Shown one piece after another: positions 54,625 to 64,000 of a stretch of DNA of 64,000 bases (its first letter is position 1; every line of letters begins with the position of its first letter). This DNA is from Chamaelirium japonicum (lineage: Eukaryota > Streptophyta > Magnoliopsida > Liliales > Melanthiaceae). Below the pieces are notes generated by a model. The model did not search any database. It saw only the letters and a list, made by a program, of their open reading frames with translations, and was not told the DNA's origin. The DNA lies in contig CANTAL010000100.1 in assembly GCA_947650365.1 (NCBI GenBank), positions 248,001-312,000 of the forward strand, written 5' to 3'. The position numbers and the translations under genes were made by a program.

Positions 54625-54897
54625 AAATGAGTTAGAATGGATCATACGAATGAATTAGAATGGATCATACGAATGAATTAGAATGGATCATACGAATGAA
54701 TTAGAATGGATTGTGCGAATGAGTTAGAATGGATCGTATGAATGAATAAGAATGGATCGTACGAATGAATTAGAATGGATCGTGTGAATGAATTAGAATG
54801 AATCGTACGAATGCATTAGAATGGATCGTACGAATGAATTGGAATGAATCGTACGATCCATTCTAATTCATTCGTCCGATCCATTCTAATTCATTCG
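54625..54897. repeat. Short alternating satellite blocks
   Basis: '+' at about 54,625-54,855 and '-' at about 54,855-54,897 (two monomers only). The switch at 54,855 is J1 (TGAATCGTACGATCC then CGTCCGATCC), matching 29,683. The inversion closes at CATTCGTGCAAATG. Confidence 0.92.
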
Positions 54898-55686
54898 TGC
54901 AAATGAATTAGAATGGATACATTCGAGCGAATGAATTAGAACGCATTGTACGAATGAATTAGAAGGGATCATGCGAATGAATTAAAATGGATCGTACAAA
55001 TGAATTAGAATGGATCGTGCGAATGAATTAGAATGGATCGTACGAACGAATTAGAATGGATTGTACGAACGAATTAGAATGGATCGTATAAACGAATTAG
55101 AATGGATCGTACGAATGAATTAGAATGGATACATTCGAGCGAATGAATTAGAATGGATCATATGAATGAATTAGAATGGATCAGAGGAATGAATTAGAAT
55201 GGATCGTGGAAATGAATTAAAATGGATACATTCGTGCGAATGAATTAGAATGGATCGTAGGAATGAATTAGAATGGATCATACGAATGAATTCGAATGGT
55301 TACATTCATGCGAATGAATTAGAATGGATCGTACGAATGGATTAGAATGGATCGTACGAATGGATTAGAATGGATCGTACAAATGAATTAGAAAGGTTAC
55401 ATTTGTGAGAATGAATTAGAATGGATCGTACGAATGGATTAGAATGGATCGTACGAATGGATTAGAATGGATCGTACGAATGAATTAGAATGGATCATAC
55501 AAATGAATTAGAAAGGTTATATTCATGAGAATGAATTAAAATGGATCATACGAATGAATTAGAATAGATCGTACGAATGAATTAGAATGGATCGTACGAA
55601 CGAATTAGAATGGATCGTATGAACGAATTAGAATGGATCATACGAATGAATTAGAATGGATACATTCGAGCGAATGAATTAGAATT
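54897..55686 (+). repeat. Satellite block, + orientation
   Basis: GAACGCATTG at about 54,938, three GAACGAATTAG monomers, AAAGGTTACATTTG at about 55,391 and AAAGGTTATATTC near 55,511. It ends at the palindrome GAATTAGAATTCTAATTC (about 55,677-55,694). Confidence 0.95.
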
Positions 55687-56593
55687 CTAATTCATTCGTA
55701 CGATCCATTCTAATTCATTCGTATGATCCATTCTAACTCATTCGGTGGATCCAATCCAATTCATTCATACGATCCATTCTAATTCATTCGCACGATCCAT
55801 TCTAACTCATTCATACGATCCATTCTAATTCATTTGTATGATCCATTCTAATTTATTTGCACGAATTTACGATCCATTCTAATTCATTCGCACAAATGTA
55901 TCCATTCTAATTCATTCGTACGATCCATTCTAATTCATTCGTATGATCTATTCTAATTCATTCGCACAAATGTAACCATTCTAATTCATTTGTACGATTC
56001 ATTCTAATTAATTCGTATGAGCTATTCTAATTCATTCGTACGATCCATTCTAATCCATTCGTACGATCCATTCTAATTCATTCGTACGATCCATTCTAAT
56101 TCATTCTCATAAATGTAACCTTTCTAATTTATTTGTACGATCCATTCTAATTCATTCGTACGATCCATTCTAATCCATTCGTACGATCCATTATAACCCA
56201 TTCGTACGATCCTTTCTAATTCATTCGCACGAATGTAACCATTCTAATTAATTCGTACGATCCATTCTAATTCATTCCTACGATCCATTCTAATTCATTC
56301 GCACGAATGTATCCATTCTAATTCATTTGCACGATCCATTCTAATTCATTCCTATGATCCATTCTAATTCATTCGTACGATCCATTCTAATTCATTCGCT
56401 CGAATGTATCCATTCTAATTCATTCGTACGATCCATTCTAATTCGTTCATATGATCCATTCTAATTCGTTCGTACGATCCATTCTAATTTATTCGTACGA
56501 TTCATTCTAATTCATTCGCACGATCCATTCTAATTCATTCGTATGATCCATTCTTATTCATTCATACGATCCATTCTAATTCATTTATACGAA
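55686..56593 (-). repeat. Satellite block, - orientation
   Basis: CATTCGGTGGATCC near 55,740, TTTGCACGAATTTACG near 55,857, CTCATAAATGTAACC near 56,105 and HOR-2 at about 56,220-56,480. It ends at junction J8. Confidence 0.95.
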
Positions 56594-57403
56594 TGAATTA
56601 GAATGGATCATACGAATGGATTAGAATGGATCGTGCGAATGAATTAGAATGGATCGTACGAACGAATTAGAATGGATCGTATGAACGAATTAGAATGGAT
56701 CGTACGAATGAATTAGAATGGATACATTCGAGCGAATGAATTAGAATGGATCGTACGAATGGATTAGAACGCATTGTACGAATGAATTAGAATGGATCGT
56801 ACAAATGAATTAGAATGGATATATTCGTGCGAATGAATTAGAATGGATTGTACGAATGAATTAGAATGGATCGTGCGAATGAATTAGAATGGATAGTGCG
56901 AATGAATTAGAATGGATCGTACGAATGAATTAGAATGGATACATTCGTGTGAATGAATTAGAATGGATCGTACGAATGAATTAGAATGGATCGTACGAAT
57001 AAATTAGAATGGATCGTACGAATGAATTAGAATGGATCCACCGAATGAGTTAGAATGGATCATACAAATGAAATAGAATGGATCGTACGAATGAATTAGA
57101 ATGGATACATTCGAGCGAATGAATTAGAATAGATCATAGGAATGAATTAGAATGGATCATACGAATGAATTAGAATGGATCGTGCGAATGAATTAGAATG
57201 GATTGTACGAATTTATTAGAATGGATAAATTCGAGCGAATGAATTAGAATAGATCGTAGGAATGAATTAGAATAGATCATACGAATGAATTAGAATGATC
57301 GTGCGTATGAATTAGAATGGATTGTACGAATGAATTAGAATGGATACATTCGTGTGAATGAATTAGAATGGATCGGACGAATGAATTAGAATGGATCGTA
57401 CGA
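56593..57403 (+). repeat. Satellite block, + orientation
   Basis: J8 right-hand order, GAACGCATTG at about 56,767, GGATCCACCGAATGAG at about 57,026, and two overlapping '+' HOR-1 copies at about 57,110-57,380, with one 22-bp monomer near 57,293. It ends at J9. Confidence 0.95.
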
Positions 57404-59081
57404 TTCATTCTAATTCATTCGTACGATCCACTCTAATGCTTTCGTATGATTCATTCTAATTCATTCGCACGATCCATTCTAATTCATTCGTACGATCCAT
57501 TCTTATTCATTCATACGATCCATTCTAATTTATTCGCACAATCAATTCTAATTCATTCATACGGTCCATTCTAATTGATTCGTATGATCCATTCTAACTC
57601 ATTCGGTGGATCCATTCTAATTCATTCGTACGATCCATTCTAATTCATTCGCACGATCTATTCTAATTCATTCGTACGATCCATTCTAATTCATTCGTAT
57701 GATCTATTCTAATTCATTCGCATGATCCATTCTAATTCATTCGTACAATCCATTCTAATTCATTCGTACAATCCATTCAAATTCATTCGTACGATGCAAT
57801 CTAATTCATTCGCACAAATGTATCTATTCAAATTCATTCGTACAATGCGTTCTAATCCATTCGTACGATCCATTCTAATCCATTCATACGATCCATTCTA
57901 ATTCATTCGCACGAATGTAACCATTCTAATTCATTCATATGATCCATTCTAATCCATTCATACGATCCATTCTAATTCATTCCTACGATCCATTCTAATT
58001 CATTCGCACGAATGTATCCATTCTAATTCATTTGCACGATCCATTCTAATTCATTCCTATGATTCATTCTAATTCATTCGTACGATCCATTCTAATTCAT
58101 TCGCTCGAATGTATCCATTCTAATTCATTCGTACGATCCATTCTAATTCGTTCCTACGATCCATTCTAATTCGTTCGTACGATCCAGTCTAATTCGTTCG
58201 TACAATCCATTCTAATTCATTCGTACGATCCATTCTAATTCATTCGCACGATCCATTCTAATTCATTCGTATGATCCATTCTAATTCATTCCTATGATCT
58301 ATTCTAATTCATTCGCATGATCCATTCTAATTCATTCGTTCGATCCATTATAATTCATTCGTACAATCCATTCAAATTCATTCGCATGATCCATTCTAAT
58401 TCATTCGTACGATCCATTCTAATTCATTCGTACGTATGTGTCCATTCTAATTCATTCGTACAATCCATTCTAATTCATTCGCACGATCCATTCTAATTCA
58501 TTCGTATGATCCATTCTAATTCATTCCTACGATCTATTCTAATTCATTCGCTTGAATGTATCCATTCTAATTCATTCGTACAATCTATTCTAATTCTTTC
58601 GTACGATCCATTCTAATTCATTCATATGATCCATTCTAATTCATTCCTACGATCTATTCTAATTCATTCGCTCGAATGTATCCATTCTAATTCATTCGTA
58701 CGATCCATTCTAATTCATTCGTATGATCCATTCTAACTCATTCGGTGGATCCATTCTAATTCATTTGTACGATCCATTCTAATTCATTCGCACGAATGTA
58801 TCCATTCTAATTCATTTTTATGATCTATTCTAATTCATTCGTACAATGCATTCTAATCCATTCGTACGATCCATTCTAATTCATTCCTTTGATCCATTCT
58901 AATTCATTCGTACGATTCATTCTAATTCATTCGCTCGAATGTATTCATTCTAATTCATTCGTACGATCCATTCTAATTCGTTCATATGATCCATTCTAAT
59001 TCGTTCGTACGATCCATTCTAATTCATTCGCACGATCCATGCTAATCCATTCGTACGATCCATTCTAATTTATTTTTATAA
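57403..59081 (-). repeat. Satellite block, - orientation
   Basis: J9 flank, CATTCGGTGGATCC at about 57,600 and 58,740, ATGCAATC and ACAATGCGTTC at about 57,794-57,850, HOR-2 at about 57,975-58,190, and HOR-1 at about 58,270-58,430 and 58,436-58,580. The exit (TTATTTTTATAAATGAATT) is irregular. Confidence 0.95.
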
Positions 59082-59456
59082 ATGAATTAGAATGGATCGT
59101 ATGAATGAATAAGAATGGATCGTACGAATGAATTAGAATGGATCGTGCGAATGAATTAGAATGAATCGTACGAATGCATTAGAATGGATACATTCGTGCG
59201 AATGAATTAGAATGGATCGTACGAATGAATTAGAATGGATCGTACGAACGAATTAGAATGGATCGTACGAACAAATTAGAATGGATCGTATGAACGAATT
59301 AGATTGGATCGTATGAATGAATTAGAATGGATCGTACAAATGAATTAGAAAGGTTACATTTGTGAGAATGAATTAGAATGGATCGTACGAAGGAATTCGA
59401 ATGGATCGTACGAATGGATTAGAATGGATCGTACGAATGAATTAGAATGGATCGTA

Positions 59457-59777
59457 CGAATGAATTAGAATAGCTCATACGAATGAGTTAGAATGAATCG
59501 TACGAATGAATTAGAATGGTTACATTCGTGCGAATGAATTAGAATAGATCATACGAATGAATTAGAATAGATCGTACGAATGAATTAGAATGGATACATT
59601 TGTGCGAATGAATTAGAATGGATCGTATATTCGTGCAAAGAAATTAGAATGGATCGTACAAATGAATTAGAATGGATCGTACGAATGAGTTTGAATAGAT
59701 CGTGCGAATGAATTAGAGTAGATCGTACGAATGAATTAGAATGGATCCACCGAATGAGTTAGAATAGATCATACGAA
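59457..59777 (+). repeat. Segment E, copy 2 of 3
   Basis: Same order as 19,950-20,270 at +39,507. AGCTCATACG is at 59,472 and GGATCCACCGAATGAG at 59,743. Confidence 0.88.
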
Positions 59778-61700
59778 TGAATTAGAATGGATCGTACGAA
59801 ATGAATTAGAATGGATTGTGCGAATGAATTAGAATGGATCGTATGAATGAATAAGAATGGATCGTACGAATGAATTAGAATGGATCATACGAATGAATTA
59901 GAATGGATCGTACGAGTGAATTAGAATGGATCATATGAATGAATAAGAATGGTGACATTCATTCGAATGAATTAGAATGGATCGTACGAATGGATTAGAA
60001 TGGATCGTACGAATGGATTAGAACGCATTGTACGAATGAATTAGAATAGATACATTGGTGCGAATGAATTAGATTGTATCGTACAAATGAATTTGAATAG
60101 ATTGTACGAATGAATTAGAATGGATCGTACGAATGAATTAGAATGGATCATGCGAATGAATTAGAATACATCGTACGAATGAATTAGAATGGATCGTACG
60201 AATAAATTATAATGGATCATGCGAATGAATTAGAATGGATTGTACGAATGAATTAGAATGGATCCACCGAATGAATTAGAATGGATCCACCGAATGAGTT
60301 AGAATGGATCGTGCGAATGAATTAGATTGCATCGTACGAATGAATTTGAATGGATTGTACGAATGAATTCGAATGGATCGTACGAATGAATTAGAATGGA
60401 TCATGCGAATGAATTAGAATAGATCGTATGAATGAATTAGAATGGATCGTACGAATAAATAAGAATGAATCGTACGAATGAATTAGAATAGATCGTACGA
60501 ATGGATTAGAATGGATACATTTGTACGAATAAATTAGAATGGATTGTACGAATGAATTAGAATGGTTTGTATGAATAAATTAGAACGGATCGTACGAATG
60601 AATTAGAATTGATCGCGCGAATGAATTAGAATGGATACATTCTTGCGAATGAATTTGAATGGATCGTACGAATGGATCTTACGAATGAATTAGAATGGAT
60701 CATACAAATGAATTAGAATGGATCATACGAATGAGTTAGAATGGATCGTGCGAATGAATTAGATTGGATCGTAGGAATGAATTAGAATGGATCCACCGAA
60801 TGAGTTAGAATGGATCAAACGAATGAATTAGAATGGATCGTACGAATGAATTAGAATGGATTGTGCGAATGAATTAGAATGGATCATATGAATGAATAAG
60901 AATGGATCGTACGAATGAATTAGAATGGATCGTGCGAATGAATTAGAATGAATCGTACGAATGCATTAGAATGGATACATTCGTGCGAATGAAATAGAAT
61001 GGATCGTACGAATGAATTAGAATGGATCGTGCGAATGAATTAGAATGAATCGTACGAATGAATTAGAATGGATCGTAGGAATGAATTAGAATGGATACAT
61101 TTGTACGAATAAATTAGAATGGATTGTACGAATGAATTAGAATGGATACATTCTTGCGAATAAATTAGAATGGATCGTATATTCGTGCAAATAAATTAGA
61201 ATGGATCATACGAATGAATTAGAATGGATCGTGCGAATGAATTAGAATGAATTGTATGAATACATTAGAATGGATCGTACGAATGAATTCGAATGGATCG
61301 TACGAATGAATTAGAATGGATCGTACAAATGAATTAGAATGGATCGTGCGAATGAGTTAGAATGGATACATTCGTGCGAATGAAGTTGAATGGATCGTAC
61401 GAATGAATTAGAATGGATCATAGGAATGAATTAGAATGGATCGTACAAATGAATTAGAATGGAAACATTCGTGCGAATGAATTAGAATGGATCGAAAGAA
61501 TGGATTAGAATGGATCGTACGAATGGATTAGAATGGATCATACGAATGAATTAGAATGGTTACATTTGTGAGAATGAGTTAGAATGGATCGCACAAATGA
61601 ATTAGAAAGGTTACATTTGTGAGAATGAGTTAGAATGGATCGTACGAATGAATTAGAATGGATTAGAATGGATCGTACGAATGAATTAGAATGGATCGTA

Positions 61701-62021
61701 TGAATGAATTAGAATAGCTCATACGAATGAATTAGAATGAATCGTACGAATGAATTAGAATGGTTACATTCGTGTGAATGAATTAGAATAGATCATACGA
61801 ATGAATTAGAATGGGTCGTACGAATGAATTAAAATGGATACATTTGTGCGAATGAATTAGAATGGATCGTATATTCGTGCAAATATACTAGAATGGATCG
61901 TACAAATGAATTAGAATGGATCGTACGAATAAGTTAGAATGGATCGTGCGAATGAATTAGAATGGATCGTACGAATAAATTAGAATGGATCCACCGAATG
62001 AGTTAGAATGGATCATACGAA
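61701..62021 (+). repeat. Segment E, copy 3 of 3
   Basis: Lies 2,244 bp after copy 2 with no net indel between markers (61,715 and 61,987). A partial fourth piece, GTATATTTGTGCAAATTAAT then GGATCCACCGAATGAG, is at about 62,640-62,715. Confidence 0.88.
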
Positions 62022-62921
62022 TGAATTAGAATGGATCGTGCGAATGAATTAGAATGAATCGTACGAATGCATTAGAATGGATACATTCGTGCGAATGGAT
62101 TAGAATGGATCGTGCGAATGAATTAGAATGAATCGTAAGAATGAATTAGAATGGATCGTATGAATGAATTAGAATGGATACATTTGTGCAAATAAATTAG
62201 AATGGATTGTACGAATGACTTAGAATGGATTGTATGAATAAATTAGAACGGATCGTACGAATGAATTAGAATTGATCATGCGAATGAATTAGAATTGATA
62301 CATTCTTGTGAATGAATTTGAATGGATCGTACGCATGAATTAGAATGGATCGTACGCATGAATTAGAATGGATCATGCGAATGAATTAGAATGGATTGTA
62401 CGAACGAATTAGAATGGATACATTTGTGCGATTGAATTAGAATGGATCGTGCGAATGAATTAGAATGGATCGTACGAATGAATTAGAATGGATATATTTA
62501 TGCGAATGAATTAGAATGGATCGAACGAAAGAATTAGAATTGATACATTTGTGCGAATGATTTAGAATAGATCCTACGAATGTATTTGAATGGATCATAC
62601 GAATGAATTAGAATGGATACATTTGTGCGAATGAATTAGAATGGATCGTATATTTGTGCAAATTAATTAGAATGGATCGTACGAATGAATTAGAATGGAT
62701 CCACCGAATGAGTTAGAATGGATCATACGAATGAATTAGAATGGATCGTACGAATAAATTAGAATGGATTGTGCGAATGAATTAGAATGGATCATATGAA
62801 TGAATAAGAATGGATCGTGCGAATAAATTAGAATGGATCATACGAATGAATCAGAATGGATCGTGCGAATGAATTTGAAACATTCGTGCGAATGAATTAG
62901 AATGAATTAGATTGCATCGTA

Positions 62922-63252
62922 CGATCAATTCTAATCCATTTGTACGATCCATTCTTATTCATTCATTCGATCCATTCTAATTCATTCGTACGATCCAATC
63001 TAATTCATTCGTATGATCCATTCTAACTCATTCGGTGGATCCATTCTAATTCATTCGTATGATCCATTCTAATTCATTCGCTCGAATGTATCCATTCTAA
63101 TTCATTCGTACGATCCATTCTAATTCGTTCGTACGATCCATTCTAATTCGTTCGTAAGATCCATTCTAATTCGTTCGCATGATCCATTCTAATTCATTCG
63201 CACGATCCATTCTAATTCATTCGCATGATCCATTCTAATTCATTCGTATGAT
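62922..63252 (-). repeat. Satellite block, - orientation
   Basis: About 14 '-' monomers with CATTCGGTGGATCC near 63,030 and three GTTCG-starting monomers at about 63,125-63,175. The exit, CGTATGATACATTCGTGCG, matches 30,042 (J11). Confidence 0.93.
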
Positions 63253-64000
63253 ACATTCGTGCGAATGAATTAGAATGGATCGTACGAATGAATTATAATG
63301 GATCATACGATTGAATTTGAATGGATCGTACGAATGAATTAGAATGGATACATTTATGCGAATTAATTAGAATGGATCGTACGAATGAATTAGAATGGAT
63401 CGTACGAATGAATTAGAATGGATCGTACGAATAAATTAGAATGGATAGTGCGAATGAATTAGAATGGATCGTACGAATGAATTAGAATGGATATATTCGT
63501 GCGAATGAATTAGAATAGATCGTACGAATGAATTAGAATAGATTGTACAAATGAATTAGAATGGATCGTGCGAATGAATTAGAATTGATCATACGAATGA
63601 ATTAGAATGGATCGTATGAATGATTTAGAATGGATCGTGCGAATGAATTAGAATGGATCGTACGAATGAATTAGAATGGATATATTTGAACGAATAAATT
63701 AGAATGGATCATATGAATGAATTAGAATGGATCGTACGAATGAATTAGAATGGATCGGGCGAATGACTTAGAATCGATCGTACGAATAAATTAGAATGGA
63801 TCGTACGAATGAAATAGATCGTACGAATGAATTAGAATGGATCGTACGAATGAATTAAAATGGATACATTCATACGACTGAATTAGAATGGATTGTACGA
63901 ATGAATAAGAATGGATCGTATGAATGAATTAGAATGGATCGTATGAATGAATTAGAATGGATCGCGCGAATGAATTAGAATGGATCGTACGAATGAATTA
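63252..64000 (+). repeat. Satellite block, + orientation, cut by the window end
   Basis: '+' monomers to the last base. An 18-bp unit at about 63,806 is followed by GATACATTCATACGACTG, the same pair as at 17,136, 22,729 and 40,768. The array evidently continues past the window. Confidence 0.95.

Larger units (their letters stand above)
51085..54625 (-). repeat. Long satellite block, - orientation, with local higher-order repeat
   Basis: 3.5 kb of '-' monomers. The first half lacks HOR-1 and has many CGTACGATCC monomers. The second half (from about 52,315) is a three-copy higher-order repeat. It ends at ATTCTAAAATGAGTTAG. Confidence 0.95.
59081..62922 (+). repeat. Longest + satellite block
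   Basis: 3.8 kb of '+' monomers, richest in GGATCCACCG units (about 59,743, 60,262, 60,282, 60,794, 61,987 and 62,699). It contains segment E copies 2 and 3, a 24-bp monomer (GTACGAAATGAATT) near 59,806, and AAAGGTTACATTTG units at about 59,350 and 61,600. It ends ATTGCATCGTACGATC, a J2 relative. Confidence 0.95.
1..64000. repeat. 23-bp satellite array filling the window, in alternating orientation
   Basis: The consensus monomer is 23 bp. On its '+' reading it starts GAATGAATTAGAAT and ends GGATCGTAC, and it is about 65% A+T. Two length variants recur: 28 bp, where GATCGTAC is replaced by GATACATTCGTGC, and 18 bp, where one five-base step (AATGG) is lost. Copies are degenerate, mostly by single substitutions. 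About 74 orientation switches divide the array into about 75 blocks. Each '+' block is G-rich over C and purine-rich, and each '-' block the reverse. Only about 14,092-14,463 is not satellite. The family is not one I can name. A plant origin is inferred from the insert, not from the satellite itself. Confidence 0.97.

Noticed and set aside
1-64000. Similarity to human satellite II/III because of frequent GAATG/CATTC
   Set aside because: Those satellites are mostly simple pentamers. Here there is a fixed 23-bp unit with GATCGTAC, and the only coding insert is plant-like.
1-64000. CRISPR array
   Set aside because: Units are head-to-tail without unique spacers of constant length; what lies between conserved words is itself conserved repeat.
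1-64000. Fold-back read artefacts as the source of all inversions
   Set aside because: Arms on the two sides of most switches differ in variant order and do not mirror each other, and matched junctions recur far apart with their own substitutions. It cannot be fully excluded for single cases without reads.

Overview
The window is almost wholly one tandem satellite DNA. Apart from a 0.37 kb insert at about 14,092-14,463, every stretch I read is made of degenerate copies of a roughly 23-bp monomer. On its '+' reading the monomer starts GAATGAATTAGAAT and ends GGATCGTAC; '-' means the reverse complement, which contains ATTCTAATTCATTC. I see no intact gene, tRNA, rRNA, CRISPR array, telomere repeat or microbial operon. 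The many open frames of 60-75 codons are satellite read-through with repetitive Ile-His-Ser-Asn-Ser-Phe peptides.

Organism: the only non-satellite DNA encodes, on the minus strand, an RNase H-like domain ending in the HxxREGNQPAD type of motif. That motif is typical of RNase H domains of plant non-LTR retrotransposons and related plant genes. With the long, AT-rich, CpG-containing satellite, this suggests heterochromatin (pericentromeric, subtelomeric or knob-like) of a flowering plant. The assignment is inference, and I do not recognise the satellite family by name.

Layout: the array is a mosaic of about 75 blocks that alternate in orientation, with about 74 strand switches ranging from single-monomer inversions (about 20 bp) to blocks of 3-4 kb. 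Long '-' blocks include 4,556-7,624, 30,575-32,975, 33,869-38,038, 43,952-47,048, 47,678-50,393 and 51,085-54,625. Long '+' blocks include 17,012-18,780, 19,838-22,990, 27,957-29,683 and 59,081-62,922. Most switches centre on the CGTACG palindrome at the monomer edge, giving GGATCGTACGATCC (+ to -) or CATTCGTACGAATG (- to +).

Higher-order structure: monomers come in 18-, 23- and 28-bp classes that differ by 5 bp. Diagnostic variants form recurring multi-monomer modules, some present in both orientations. Larger segments of 0.3-2.2 kb are duplicated at distances from 470 bp to 39.5 kb, and many copies carry the same strand-switch junction. About half of the switches fall into roughly a dozen recurrent junction families, so inversions were formed a limited number of times and then spread by duplication.

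The insert is a nearly domain-exact RNase H fragment with one in-frame stop. It sits at an orientation switch and looks like DNA captured at a rearrangement breakpoint. Nothing here forms a gene system; the interest lies in how the array is built. Block limits are good to about 5-15 bp because the junctions are palindromic, and duplication limits to about 20-50 bp.
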